Shown: one piece after another, positions 1-8,286 of the stretch
Layout: each line of letters starts with the position of its first letter
How positions within the stretch are numbered: the first letter of the stretch is position 1
Notes under the pieces: generated by a model
Told to the model about the DNA's origin: nothing
The model's database searches: none
The model's input: only the letters and a program-made list of their open reading frames with translations
Program-made: the position numbers and the translations under genes
NCBI RefSeq assembly: GCF_002761755.1
Contig: NZ_PEOG01000038.1
Span: 1 to 53,375, forward strand
Reading direction: 5' to 3'
DNA length: 53,375 nucleotides
Source: Roseateles chitinivorans
GTDB lineage: Bacteria; Pseudomonadota; Gammaproteobacteria; Burkholderiales; Burkholderiaceae_C

Positions 1-672
1 GGTCGCGCCCGAAGCCCCCGGCGCAGGCCCGTCGCCGGCGCCCACCGCGCTGGCGGCCTGCCCGGCCGTCGTCCAGGTCTCGCGCAGCGCGAAACGCGCG
101 AGCAGCGAGAGCCGCTGGATCTTGTCGTCCACCAACGCCGTGCCTTGGCGGACCTCCAGCAGGTCGAAGACGATGCCGTCGATGCGCGGACGGCGACGGA
201 CCTGGGTGTCGCTCGGCGGCTGATCGCCGAACTGCCAGCTGGCGCGGCCCTCGACGTCGCGTTCCAGCCGCAGCGCCAGTTCGCCGGCCCGCAGCGCCTT
301 CACCCGCAAGGCCTGGCCCTGGTGGCGCAGGGCCAGCAGGTCGCTGTAGCGCAGCGTGAGGGAGGCGTCCTGCGCCTGCAGGGTCGGACCGCCGAGGGTG
401 CTCCAGCTCGGACCGGCGACCGTGACGCTGTGCGCGCGCAGCCGCAGGTGACCGATCAGCCGCAGCTGCCAGTCCTGGCCCTCGGTGCCGTCGAACCGCA
501 CCTGGCGGTCCAGCTTCTGGCTCAGCCATTGCTCCGCCGGACGGCGCAGGAAAGGCCAGCCCAGCCATTCGCAGATGCCGATGGTGACCAGCAGCATCGC
601 CAGCAGCGCGAGCAGTCCCATCGCCCAGCCGTGCCGGTGCCGATGTCGTCGAGGGGCCGGTCCCGGCGGCAT
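1..672 (-). CDS. AsmA-family protein, C-terminus beyond the window
   Basis: The reading frame stays open on the minus strand for 224 codons and runs off the left edge. After a basic, His/Arg-rich N-terminus there is one hydrophobic anchor (about residues 18-34), then 'WPFLRRPAEQWLSQKL', a stretch with W-S-T-L-G-G-P and Leu-rich beta segments, as in the N-terminal part of AsmA-like proteins. These are inner-membrane-anchored periplasmic proteins linked to envelope lipid homeostasis. The ATG at 672 has an AGGA about nine bases upstream. An alternative GTG at 705 overlaps the stop of the upstream phospholipase-D gene in a GTGA arrangement. The shared strand and tight spacing suggest co-transcription with the lipid enzyme gene. 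The family call rests on the N-terminal third only. Confidence 0.66.
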   Translation of the reverse strand, partial: MPPGPAPRRHRHRHGWAMGLLALLAMLLVTIGICEWLGWPFLRRPAEQWLSQKLDRQVRFDGTEGQDWQLRLIGHLRLRAHSVTVAGPSWSTLGGPTLQAQDASLTLRYSDLLALRHQGQALRVKALRAGELALRLERDVEGRASWQFGDQPPSDTQVRRRPRIDGIVFDLLEVRQGTALVDDKIQRLSLLARFALRETWTTAGQAASAVGAGDGPAPGASGAT

Positions 673-701
673 GCCGTCCGGTCCTGCCGTGGGCGAGTCC
701 T

Positions 702-2159
702 TCACCACCATTGTTCAAACATCCTCGAGAAGAATTCCTTGCCGCGTTGCCAGACGCCGCGGTCCTGCCAGCGCCGCAGGTCGATGGCCTGCGATGCGGC
801 GCGGTCACGCTCGAACATGCGGGTCATCGCGTCGCCGAAGTCCTCGCCCAGCACGACGGCATTGACTTCGTTGTTGTAGACAAAGCTGCGCCAGTCCATG
901 TTGCTGGAGCCGACGGTCGAGACGACGCCGTCGATGACCGCGGTCTTGGCGTGCAGCACCGCGTCCTGCAGCTCATGGATCCGGACGCCCGCCTTCAGCA
1001 GCCGCTCGTAGTGGCTGCGGCCGGCATGCATGACCGGCGAGAAGTCACTGCGCGAGGGCAGGATCAGCTGGACGTCGACACCGCGACCGGCAGCGTCGCA
1101 GAGCGCGTCGACCATGTCCTGGCCGGGCGCGAAATAGGCCATCGTCAGGTACACGCTGCGCTGCGCCGCGCGGATGCTGCCCAGCAGCAGGGTGTAGATG
1201 CGGTTCTCGGCATCCTGCGGGGTCGACGGGATCACCCGCATCAGCTGCCGTCCCGGCGGCGGGCCGGCCGGCGGCTCGATCGCGGCGACGGTGCCCTCGC
1301 ATTGCTGCTGCGCCCAGACCTCCCGGAACATCGTGTGCAGTGCCCGCGTGGCCGGGCCGCGCACCTGGATCATGGTGTCGCGCCAGCCGTTGTCGCCGCC
1401 CTGGCCATCGGCGCCGCTGGCGGCTGCCGCGGGCTTCGGCGGCCGCGAGGCGCCGCGACTGCCCAGGCCGCCCGAGCCGGAGGAATAGACCGCGCTGATG
1501 TTGATGCCGCCGGTGAAGCCGGTCTCGCCGTCGACGACGAGGATCTTGCGGTGATCGCGGTGGGTGATCTTGTGATACCGGGCGCGCTTGAGCGGGTTGA
1601 CCGGGTTGAAGGCGCAGACGGCGATGCCGCCCTGGCGCATCCGATCGAAGTAGGCGTCCTGCGTGCCCATCGAGCCGACCGCGTCGTACATCAGCGCGAC
1701 CTCGACGCCCTCCGCCCGGCGCTGCAGCAGCAGGTCGGCCAGGCGCTGCGAGACATCGGCGTCCTCGATGATGTAGCTCTCGAGCACGATCTGCCGGCGC
1801 GCCTTGCCGATGGCCGAGAACATCGCGGCGAAGGTGGCCGGGCCGTCGACCAGCAGCGACGCTTCATTGCCGGCATAGAGATCGACATCGCCGAACGAGG
1901 ACATCGCGGCGATCTGGCGCTTGAGCAGATCGGCCTTGCCCTGCGCGGCGGCCGCGCGCAGCGCCTGCTCCCGGTTCGCCTGGTTCATCGGCCCGCGCGG
2001 TCCGACGACGTCCACCTGCGCGGCGACCCGCGTCAGCGCCGGGGCCGACGCCGGCGGGTCGGGGAGCCGGCCATTGACCGGCGGACGCGGCGTGCCGCAG
2101 GCGACGAGTCCGAAGCTCGCGCCGAGCATCAGGAGCAGGGCCGCGACGCGCCGGCGCAT
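702..2159 (-). CDS. Phospholipase-D/cardiolipin-synthase-like lipoprotein
   Basis: This 485-residue protein has a lipoprotein signal (basic start, hydrophobic core, lipobox ending 'LVAC' near residue 21). It carries two PLD catalytic motifs: 'HRKILVVD' followed by GGINIS in the first half and 'HAKTAVID' followed by GSSNMDWRS in the second half. Both keep the HxKxxxxD pattern, so the paired active site looks intact. Family members transfer phosphatidyl groups to make cardiolipin or hydrolyse phosphodiesters. A Gly/Ser/Ala-rich insert lies between the two halves. The gene ends against the AsmA-like gene and begins three bases after the ferritin-like gene ends, so an envelope operon is likely. 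Whether it makes cardiolipin or acts on another phosphodiester cannot be told from sequence. Confidence 0.87.
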   Translation of the reverse strand: MRRRVAALLLMLGASFGLVACGTPRPPVNGRLPDPPASAPALTRVAAQVDVVGPRGPMNQANREQALRAAAAQGKADLLKRQIAAMSSFGDVDLYAGNEASLLVDGPATFAAMFSAIGKARRQIVLESYIIEDADVSQRLADLLLQRRAEGVEVALMYDAVGSMGTQDAYFDRMRQGGIAVCAFNPVNPLKRARYHKITHRDHRKILVVDGETGFTGGINISAVYSSGSGGLGSRGASRPPKPAAAASGADGQGGDNGWRDTMIQVRGPATRALHTMFREVWAQQQCEGTVAAIEPPAGPPPGRQLMRVIPSTPQDAENRIYTLLLGSIRAAQRSVYLTMAYFAPGQDMVDALCDAAGRGVDVQLILPSRSDFSPVMHAGRSHYERLLKAGVRIHELQDAVLHAKTAVIDGVVSTVGSSNMDWRSFVYNNEVNAVVLGEDFGDAMTRMFERDRAASQAIDLRRWQDRGVWQRGKEFFSRMFEQWW

Positions 2160-2162
2160 CGC

Positions 2163-2699
2163 TCAATCCCTCAGCAGGTCGGCCAGGTCGTCGGCGTGTT
2201 CCTCTTCCTCGGCGAGGACTTCCTCGAGGATGCGACGCGTCGTCGGATCCTTGTCGCCGATCAGCTGGATCATCTGCCGGTAGGCCTCGACCGCGATGCG
2301 CTCGGCCACCAGGTTCGACCGCAGCATGGCCTTCAAGTCCTTGCTCTCGTCGTACTCGGCATGGCTGCGACGCGTCAACGAGTCCGGCTTGAAGTCGGGA
2401 TCGCCGCCCAGCTGGACGATGCGCTCGGCGAGGCGGTCAGCATGCACCGCCTCCTGCGTGGCGTGCTCGAGGAACTCCTCGGCGATGCGCGGCGAGTTCA
2501 GGCCGTGCGCGGTGAAGTAGTGGCGCTTATAGCGCAGCACGCAGACCAGCTCGGTGGCCAGCGCGTCGTTGAGCAGGCGGATCACGTCATCGCGCCACGG
2601 GCCGTAGCTGGGCGTGACCGGGCCTTCGTCCAGGTGCTGGCGAGCGCGTTGCAAGGCCTGCTCGTCCAGCTGCAGGTGCTTGTGTTCAGGGGCGTTCAT
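2163..2699 (-). CDS. Ferritin-like (bacterioferritin/Dps-type) protein
   Basis: The 178-residue, mostly helical protein has the spaced Glu/His pattern of a diiron four-helix bundle: E50, E83-x-x-H86, E133/E138 and an EEEEH run ending at H168. No Met haem ligand is obvious. Such proteins oxidise and store iron or protect against peroxide in the cytoplasm. It sits upstream of the PLD-like gene on the same strand with a three-base gap. It could be a bacterioferritin-family or a stand-alone ferritin-like protein; I cannot decide. The ATG at 2699 follows a GGAG-type ribosome site. Confidence 0.82.
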   Translation of the reverse strand: MNAPEHKHLQLDEQALQRARQHLDEGPVTPSYGPWRDDVIRLLNDALATELVCVLRYKRHYFTAHGLNSPRIAEEFLEHATQEAVHADRLAERIVQLGGDPDFKPDSLTRRSHAEYDESKDLKAMLRSNLVAERIAVEAYRQMIQLIGDKDPTTRRILEEVLAEEEEHADDLADLLRD

Positions 2700-2733
2700 G
2701 GGCGGGCTCCTCTGGAGGCGGCAAACGGTGAGG

Positions 2734-2910
2734 TCACTTTCGCAGGGCGTTCACGCCGGTGATGCCAAGCACCAGCAGCACCAGGAAGATGACCAGGAAG
2801 ATCCCGAACAGGATCTTGGCGATGCCGGCAGCGCCGGCGGCGATGCCGGTGAAGCCGAGCACGCCCGCCACCAGCGAGATCACGGCGAAGATCAAGGCCC
2901 ACTTCAACAT
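2734..2910 (-). CDS. DUF1328-type small membrane protein
   Basis: A 58-residue protein starting MLKWALIF, with two hydrophobic helices separated by a Gly/Ala-rich turn and a short basic tail. This is the pattern of DUF1328 (YtjA-like) peptides, which are common in proteobacteria near stress genes and have no defined biochemical role. The ATG at 2910 follows an AGGAAT-like ribosome site. An upstream in-frame extension would add a charged, unrelated leader and is less likely. It is probably the first gene of the minus-strand set that continues into the ferritin-like gene. Confidence 0.8.
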   Translation of the reverse strand: MLKWALIFAVISLVAGVLGFTGIAAGAAGIAKILFGIFLVIFLVLLVLGITGVNALRK

Positions 2911-3006
2911 GACGATTCCTTTCAGGTGATCGGCCGCGGCGCGGCGCTTGCAGGGCATGTTGGCGCGAGGCGGCGCGGGCGGGGATCAGCAGGGTCCACG
3001 TCCGGC

Positions 3007-3098
3007 TGTAGGACAGCACGCCGCAGGGCGAGGCAGGGCCGGACCCGCCTCCAAAGCCCTCGGCGGCGATCGCGTGGCACTGCCGGACTCGTCCTACA
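3007..3098. promoter_or_regulatory. TGTAGGAC/GTCCTACA inverted pair in a 299-base intergenic region
   Basis: The gap 2911-3209 separates two divergent genes. It holds TGTAGGAC at 3007-3014 and its exact reverse complement at 3091-3098, 76 bases apart. Both promoters must lie here. The pair could be two operator half-sites, two copies of a dispersed repeat, or chance. Nothing else is recognisable in the gap. Confidence 0.3.
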
Positions 3099-3209
3099 CA
3101 CGGCACCGGCGCGGTACGACAGACGCGACCCTCGCGTCGGCCTAGCCTTGCTTCATCCTCCCTTCCCGACGTCCGACTCCGTGGCGCCCCGCGCCGGAAA
3201 GGATTCAAG

Positions 3210-3734
3210 ATGATCAAGTTCAACAAGACCCTCTCGTCGCCGTCCACCGCCGCCCTGGTCACGGCCGGCGCCGTGCTGTCGGCCGTGATGATGGTGGCCG
3301 CGCCGGCGTTTGCCGCTGGCAGCGCCTCCAAGTCGGAGATCCAGCGCACCTACGAGAAGGAGCGGGCAGACTGCCTGTCCGGCAAGACCGGCCAGAGCCA
3401 GGCGACCTGTCTCAAGGAAGCCGGTGCCGCCCGTCAGGAGGCGTTGCGCGGCAACCTGCGCACCGCCAGCACGCAGGAACTCGCCAACAACGCGATGCTG
3501 CGCTGCCAGCGCGTCGCCGAGGCCGATCGTGAGGACTGCCGGATGATGGTGATGGGCCAGGGCACGCGCGACGGCAGCGTGCAGAGCGGCGGCATCCTGA
3601 CTCGCATCGAGCGGCTGGTGCAGGAGAACCCGACCGCCGCCGGTGCGCCGGCATCGCCGCCGAGCGCCACCATGCGTCCGGGTCCCGACGTGCCGCCGCC
3701 GCGCCAGCCCAAGGCCAGCGCGCCGACGCGCTGA
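3210..3734 (+). CDS. Exported Cys-containing hypothetical protein
   Basis: 174 residues with a clear Sec signal peptide cut near 'PAFA-AG' at about residue 35. The mature part has a helical, charged segment with four cysteines (in DCLSG, ATCLKEA, LRCQR and EDCRM) that could form two disulfides, then a low-complexity Pro/Ala tail. Proteins with this pattern of paired cysteines and 'ATCLKEAGAA' are frequent unannotated periplasmic proteins in Burkholderiales. No enzymatic motif is visible. The neighbouring small membrane gene starts 22 bases after its stop, so the two may be co-transcribed. Confidence 0.7.
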   Translation: MIKFNKTLSSPSTAALVTAGAVLSAVMMVAAPAFAAGSASKSEIQRTYEKERADCLSGKTGQSQATCLKEAGAARQEALRGNLRTASTQELANNAMLRCQRVAEADREDCRMMVMGQGTRDGSVQSGGILTRIERLVQENPTAAGAPASPPSATMRPGPDVPPPRQPKASAPTR

Positions 3735-3755
3735 TCGATCGCGAGGAGCGACACC

Positions 3756-3959
3756 ATGCTGATGAAACGACTCGTCCCCATCGCCCTGTCCAGCCTGGCG
3801 GGCTACGCGCTGTGGCAATGGCAGGCGCGGCGCACCGAGCAGCGCCTGAAGACCTCCCACGGGAAACCGGAGGAAATGACCACCTGGGAAGGAGAGGGCG
3901 GCGCATTGCATCGCACCGGGCCGCACATGGGGCCGCAGCCGTCCAAGCCGTCGCACTGA
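3756..3959 (+). CDS. Small membrane-anchored hypothetical protein
   Basis: 67 residues: a short hydrophobic N-terminal segment (about residues 5-24) followed by a basic, His/Pro-rich tail. The upstream GAGGAG places a good ribosome site before the ATG at 3756. I recognise no family. It follows the exported Cys-containing protein on the same strand. Confidence 0.5.
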   Translation: MLMKRLVPIALSSLAGYALWQWQARRTEQRLKTSHGKPEEMTTWEGEGGALHRTGPHMGPQPSKPSH

Positions 3960-4011
3960 TCCGGTTTTTCGCTCAGGGCCGCGGAGTGTTCCAACGGGCC
4001 CGAAGCGAAAA

Positions 4012-4043
4012 GGCCTGCCACCCCTGTGCCGGGGTGGCAGGCC
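4012..4043 (-). terminator. 13-bp perfect hairpin, minus-strand terminator
   Basis: A 13-base stem (4012-4024 with 4031-4043) closes a six-base loop. Read on the minus strand it is followed by TTTTCGCTT, so it best terminates the OmpA-like gene. It may also stop plus-strand transcription from the small gene ending at 3959. Confidence 0.75.
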
Positions 4044-4109
4044 ATTCGTCGTGGATGGTCCTGTGAAGGGAGGCGCCGCGCCGGCGCCTGCATGGGACCG
4101 TCAGGAAGC

Positions 4110-4132
4110 GCGCCCGGCGGGATGCCGGGCGC
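4110..4132. terminator. Second GC hairpin after the OmpA-like gene
   Basis: A 9-bp stem (4110-4118 with 4124-4132) with a five-base loop lies eight bases beyond the OmpA-like stop at 4141. There is no T-run, so it may protect the 3' end or help the stronger hairpin at 4012-4043. Confidence 0.45.
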
Positions 4133-4140
4133 TCCTTCGG

Positions 4141-4806
4141 TCAGCCGCCGGAGCCCTGCTGCGGCTCGCGCAGGAAGATCTCGACCCGGCGGTTCTTCGC
4201 GCGGTTCTCGGCGCTGTCGTTCGACACCATCGGCTCGCGGGATCCGCGGCCGGCGACCTCGATCCGGTCGGCGCGCACGCCGCGGTCGGCCAGGTAACCG
4301 CGCACGCTCTCCGCCCGGCGCAGCGACAGCGGATCGTTGATCGCGTCGCTGCCGGTGTTGTCGGTGTGACCGACGACCCGCACCACCGTCGGCGACGGAT
4401 TGCTGTTCAGCCCGTTGGCGAAGGCGTCCAGCACCGGGCGCAGGCGCGGCTCGAGCGTCGCGCTGTTGGTCGCGAACGAGATGTCGCTCGGGACATCGAG
4501 CTTGAGCTGGTTGTCGGCGGTGCGCGTCACTTCGACGCCGGTGCCTTGCGTGGCTTGTTCCATCGCGCGGCGCTTGTCCTCCATGTGGCGCGACCAGACA
4601 TTGCCGGCCACCGCGCCCACGGCGCCACCGATCAGGGCGCCGGTGCCGGCCTTGCCGCCGGTGGCCGAGCTGATCACCGCGCCGGTGACCGCGCCGATCG
4701 CCGCGCCGCCCGCGGTGCCGCGCTGGCGTTCATCCATGTTGGCGCAGCCTGCCAGGACGGCCGCCGCGAGGGCAGCCACGGCCAGACGGGGGTGTCGCAT
4801 CTGCAT
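4141..4806 (-). CDS. OmpA-family lipoprotein (YiaD-like)
   Basis: 221 residues from the ATG at 4806, which has AGGAG seven bases upstream. Order: lipoprotein signal with lipobox 'LAGC' (Cys near residue 19), a Gly/Ala-rich glycine-zipper segment (about residues 30-70), then an OmpA C-terminal peptidoglycan-binding domain with FATNSATL, VVGHTDNTGS, LSLRRAESVRGYL and NRRVEIFL. It probably tethers the outer membrane to peptidoglycan. Two hairpins follow its stop. The region upstream (4807-5130) carries its promoter and that of the divergent EAL gene. Confidence 0.9.
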   Translation of the reverse strand: MQMRHPRLAVAALAAAVLAGCANMDERQRGTAGGAAIGAVTGAVISSATGGKAGTGALIGGAVGAVAGNVWSRHMEDKRRAMEQATQGTGVEVTRTADNQLKLDVPSDISFATNSATLEPRLRPVLDAFANGLNSNPSPTVVRVVGHTDNTGSDAINDPLSLRRAESVRGYLADRGVRADRIEVAGRGSREPMVSNDSAENRAKNRRVEIFLREPQQGSGG

Positions 4807-5130
4807 GTCGATTCTCCTTGTGCTCCGGATAAGAAAACCCAACGGCCCGGATGGCAGTCCCGCCGTCCGCGCGGAGTGCTTCCGTGCGGCGGCGGCCTGA
4901 CCCGAGGCCGGCGGATGAGTTGCCCGTGCGTTGCGCCGGGGTTCCGGCGCACGCACGGCTGACGGTGATCGCCAGGGGCAAGCGCGGCGCCCGCGCGATC
5001 CCATTGATCTCAGTCAGCGCAACCCACCTATAACTGCTAGTCGATGGTCAGGGATGACAGGGGTTTGCTATTTGGTCTCGAGTGGGCGATTCCTAGCATG
5101 AAGCCTTGTTCTTCCACTCCGCGGAAAGTC

Positions 5131-6303
5131 ATGTCCCGCCCCTCCGACCCCGGCCGCATCCCCGTCAGCGATGCGACGACTTCGCCGCCCCGCCCGTCGC
5201 GCGAACCCCTCAGCCCCCATGTCCGTTACGCCAGCCAGCCGATCATCGATCGCACGGGCCGCGTCGTCGCGACCGAGTTGCTGTTCCGTTGGAATGGCGA
5301 TGACGGACCGGTCGGCCCGGAACTCGGCGCGCAGGCGACCGCCGCCGTGCTGTCCAACGCGCTGATCGACGGCGCGCTCCTGACCGGCGCGACCGCCGCG
5401 GAGCATCCGCTGGGCGATCTGCTGGTCAACATGGACGGCCGCACGCTGATGAGCCCGGTCGCCGAGGCGATGACCCCCGACGTCGGCGTCATCGAGTTGC
5501 TGGAGACGGTCGAGGTGGACACCGCCCTCGTGCGGCGGATCCAGGCTCTGCATGGTCGGGGCTACCGGTTCGCGCTGGACGACATCGTGTCCCTGGACGA
5601 CCCGCGGTGGGCCCTGGCGCCCTGGGCCCAGTTCGCCAAGATCGACATGCTGGGGCTCGCTCCGTTGGCATTGCGATCGCTGATCCGGCAGGCACATCAG
5701 CTCGGCCTGGCCGTGATCGCGGAGAAGGTCGACCACAACGAGGCCCACCAGCGTGCGCTGCGTGCTGGCGCGGACTTCTTCCAGGGTTATGGCATCGCGC
5801 GCCCGGCCACGATCGCCGTGCCGGCACTGCCCGCAGCCGACGGTCGCGTGGTGGCCCAGCTGCTGCAACTCGCGGGTGCCGGTGCCTGCGCCGACACGCT
5901 GGCCATGGTGGCGGGCTTGCATCCGTCGCTCGTCGCGCGGCTGCTGCGCGTGCAGGAGATCCATGCAGCGCAGAGCGTGTCCACCTCCGAATCGCTGGCG
6001 GAGGTGCTGGCCTCGGTGCCTCGCCCGGTCCTGATGGCCTGGCTCTCGGTGTTCGGCATTGCCGCGATCCACGGCCGGGAGCATCCGCTGAGCGCCCGGC
6101 TGCGTGAAGAACTGGCGCAGGGGCAGCGGCGCTTGAAGGAGCAGGGGCGGGTGAGAACGCCCACCGATGCCGATCGGGCGTCGTTCTACATGTGCAGACA
6201 GCTGCTGCGCATGCGGCTGCGGCAAGGTGGACGCAACTGGCCGCCAGCGGTGACGAAGCCCGTTGTGCGGAGGTCCGCGCTGCCGGAAACGCCGCGCCTG
6301 TGA
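5131..6303 (+). CDS. EAL-HDOD signalling protein
   Basis: 390 residues if started at ATG 5131, which has GGAA a few bases upstream; in-frame starts at 5098 and 5044 would add an unconserved leader. The N-terminal half is an EAL-type domain: 'ATELLFRW' replaces EAL by ELL, and N (LVNMDG), E (IELLE), DD (ALDDIVS), K (KIDML), E (AEKVD) and QG (FFQGYG) are still present. The C-terminal half is a divergent HDOD region. The YuxH-like EAL-HDOD family usually acts as a scaffold or c-di-GMP-responsive protein more than as a phosphodiesterase. Most metal ligands remain, so activity cannot be excluded. It ends in a shared terminator with the convergent regulator gene. Confidence 0.85.
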   Translation: MSRPSDPGRIPVSDATTSPPRPSREPLSPHVRYASQPIIDRTGRVVATELLFRWNGDDGPVGPELGAQATAAVLSNALIDGALLTGATAAEHPLGDLLVNMDGRTLMSPVAEAMTPDVGVIELLETVEVDTALVRRIQALHGRGYRFALDDIVSLDDPRWALAPWAQFAKIDMLGLAPLALRSLIRQAHQLGLAVIAEKVDHNEAHQRALRAGADFFQGYGIARPATIAVPALPAADGRVVAQLLQLAGAGACADTLAMVAGLHPSLVARLLRVQEIHAAQSVSTSESLAEVLASVPRPVLMAWLSVFGIAAIHGREHPLSARLREELAQGQRRLKEQGRVRTPTDADRASFYMCRQLLRMRLRQGGRNWPPAVTKPVVRRSALPETPRL

Positions 6304-6329
6304 TCGATGCCAAGTTCGACGCCGCATGC

Positions 6330-6355
6330 AAGAAGCCGCCCTCGGGCGGCTTCTT
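6330..6355. terminator. Bidirectional terminator between convergent genes
   Basis: An 11-bp perfect stem (6330-6340 with 6345-6355) with a CTCG loop and flanking TTCATTT. It lies between the convergent stops of the EAL-HDOD gene (6303) and the NarL-type regulator (6389), so it probably ends both transcripts. Confidence 0.8.
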
Positions 6356-6388
6356 CATTTCAGTACGGCGACTGGGTCGACGCAGCCA

Positions 6389-7054
6389 TCAGTCGTCGAT
6401 CAGCCCGTGCATGCGGGCGACGCTGGTCGCCATCGCGCGCGAGTTCACATTCAGCTTGCGATAGATCGAGCGCAGGTGCTGGTTCACCGTGAAGCGCGAG
6501 ATCGACAGCCGGTTGCCGATGTCGACGATCGGCAGGCCTTCGATCAGCAGGTTCAGCACGCTCCATTCACGTTGTCCCAGGCCGAGCTCCTTGAGCTTCT
6601 GGGCACGGTCGACCTTGGGCTTCACGCCGGTCTCCAGGCTTTCCAGCTTGTCCAGCACCAGGCGCGACACCGCCGGGCTCAGCGGCGCGTGGCCGTTGTG
6701 GGTGGCAATGATCTTGTCGATCAGGCTGGGTTGGATCTCCTCCTTGAGCAGATAGCCGGAAGCGCCCGAGCGCAGGCTGCGCATCACGTGCTTGCTGTCG
6801 CCGAAGGTGCTGATCACCAGACTGCGCGCGTCCGGGCACTTTTCGCTGATCAGCTTGATCAGGTCGATGCCGTCCACGTCCGGCAGGCCCAGGTCCACCA
6901 GATAGATGTCGGCGCGGTTGGCCAGGATCGCGGAGACCGATTCGCCGCGGTTGCGGCCGATGCCCACGATCTGGCAGGCGCTGCTGGCGGACACGACGTC
7001 GATCAGGCGTTGGAGAACTGCCGCGTCGTCTTCGATGATGGTGACAGTGATCAT
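6389..7054 (-). CDS. NarL/LuxR-family response regulator
   Basis: 221 residues. The receiver domain has acidic residues at E8-D9-D10, phosphoacceptor D54 (YLVDLGLP) and K104 (YLLKEE). A LuxR-type helix-turn-helix follows (LGQREWSVLNLL, IVDIGNRL, FTVNQHLRSIYRKLNV). The gene starts 55 bases after the HlyD-like gene ends on the same strand, so it is likely the last gene of the type I secretion operon. A cognate kinase is not adjacent; the orphan-looking sensor kinase at 12688-14760 is a candidate partner, by inference only. Confidence 0.9.
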   Translation of the reverse strand: MITVTIIEDDAAVLQRLIDVVSASSACQIVGIGRNRGESVSAILANRADIYLVDLGLPDVDGIDLIKLISEKCPDARSLVISTFGDSKHVMRSLRSGASGYLLKEEIQPSLIDKIIATHNGHAPLSPAVSRLVLDKLESLETGVKPKVDRAQKLKELGLGQREWSVLNLLIEGLPIVDIGNRLSISRFTVNQHLRSIYRKLNVNSRAMATSVARMHGLIDD

Positions 7055-7109
7055 GTGTGGAATCCCCTGAAGGTCTGGATTGTTGTGAAGTGGGAAAGGG
7101 GTCGTGCCC

Positions 7110-8264
7110 TCAGCGCTCGCCGAGGGACTCCGACATCGTCTTCTTGACGGGCTTGAGCAGGTAGTCCAGCACCGTGTGGCGGCCGGTGATGACCTCCACC
7201 GTGGCGGTCATGCCCGGCTGCATCACGATGCGATCGGCCTTCTCGCCCTTGAAGCGCTTGCCGCCGACGCGGATGTGGGTCCGGTAATAGGGCTGCTCGC
7301 CTTGCGGGGTGCGCTCCGTCAGCGCATCGGGACTGACGTAGGTCACGACGCCATCCAGCGCACCGTAGATGCTGTAGTCGAAGGCATCGAGCTTGATCGT
7401 GGCCGGCATGCCGGGGCGGACAAAGCCGATGTCAGCCGCGCGGAGCCGTGCTTCGATGATCAGGTCGTCCCCGGTCGGCAGCAGTTGCATGATCTCGTCG
7501 CCGGCGCGCAGCACCGCGCCGACCGTGGTCAGCGTGATCAGGTTGACGACGCCGTCCACCGGCGCGCGCAGCGCCGTGTGCTCGAGATTGCCGCGGCGAT
7601 CGTTCAGCATCTGCTGGACGCTGGCGAGTTCCTCTTCCGTCTTGGCCAGTTCGGCCTGCGCGTCCTGCAGGAAGCGGTTGCGACGCGTCGTGACCTGACC
7701 CGCCGCCTCGTTCGCGGCGCGCTGCAGGCGCAGGAACTCGGCGGCGCTGATGTCACCTACCTTGAACAGTGGTTCGTTCAGTTCCACTTCGCGCCGGGCG
7801 AGCTCGGCGGACTTGGACAGCACCGCCAGTTCCTCCTCGAGCGCGGTGTGGCGGCGCTCGTACAAGCGTCGCTGCAGTTCATTGAAGGCGCCGGTGCCGG
7901 CCGGGCGATATGGTGTGCCGAGGGTCTCCGCGCGCAGTCGCGCCAGCGAGGCGTTCAGCGCTGCGGATTTCTCGCTCGAATCCGCCAGCGCGGCGCTGGC
8001 CTTGGTGTTGTCCAGCTGGACCAGCAGGTCGCCCTTGCGCACGGCCTCTCCCTCATGCACGAACAGTTGCTCCACCACGCCACCATCGGGCGCCTGGATG
8101 ACTTGTGTGCGGGAGGATGCCATGACCTTGCCACTGGCGCGAGTCACTTGTTCGATCTCGGCCTGAGAGGCCCACCACAGCCCGGCCCCCAGGGCCGCCA
8201 GCGTGGCGATGACGGTCCAGCGGATCCGAGTCTGGTCGTCGTGCGGCGCATTCGCGTGTTTCAT
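7110..8264 (-). CDS. HlyD-family type I secretion adaptor
   Basis: 384 residues from the ATG at 8264 (GGAG upstream). It has a short cytoplasmic N-terminus, one membrane helix (about residues 16-33), a lipoyl-like half-motif (APDGGVVEQLFVHEGEAVRKGDLL), a long coiled coil (about residues 95-230) and a C-terminal beta domain ending in the typical 'GMTATVEVITGRHTVLDYLLKPV' region. It bridges the inner-membrane ABC transporter and the outer-membrane TolC-like channel to export unfolded RTX-type or adhesin substrates. It lies 22 bases after the ABC transporter gene. Confidence 0.92.
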   Translation of the reverse strand: MKHANAPHDDQTRIRWTVIATLAALGAGLWWASQAEIEQVTRASGKVMASSRTQVIQAPDGGVVEQLFVHEGEAVRKGDLLVQLDNTKASAALADSSEKSAALNASLARLRAETLGTPYRPAGTGAFNELQRRLYERRHTALEEELAVLSKSAELARREVELNEPLFKVGDISAAEFLRLQRAANEAAGQVTTRRNRFLQDAQAELAKTEEELASVQQMLNDRRGNLEHTALRAPVDGVVNLITLTTVGAVLRAGDEIMQLLPTGDDLIIEARLRAADIGFVRPGMPATIKLDAFDYSIYGALDGVVTYVSPDALTERTPQGEQPYYRTHIRVGGKRFKGEKADRIVMQPGMTATVEVITGRHTVLDYLLKPVKKTMSESLGER

Positions 8265-8286
8265 AGGAATCTCCGGAAGGCAGGGG

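Noticed and set aside
2733..2741. TCACTTTCG resembling the T6SS promoter motif
   Set aside because: It matches only half the motif and lies inside the end of the DUF1328 gene, without the TGCGCG block at the right distance.
711..2762. Long open frame opposite the PLD-like and ferritin-like genes
   Set aside because: It is antisense to two genes with clear motifs, and its Arg/Val/Gln/Asp-rich content is typical of shadow frames in very GC-rich DNA.
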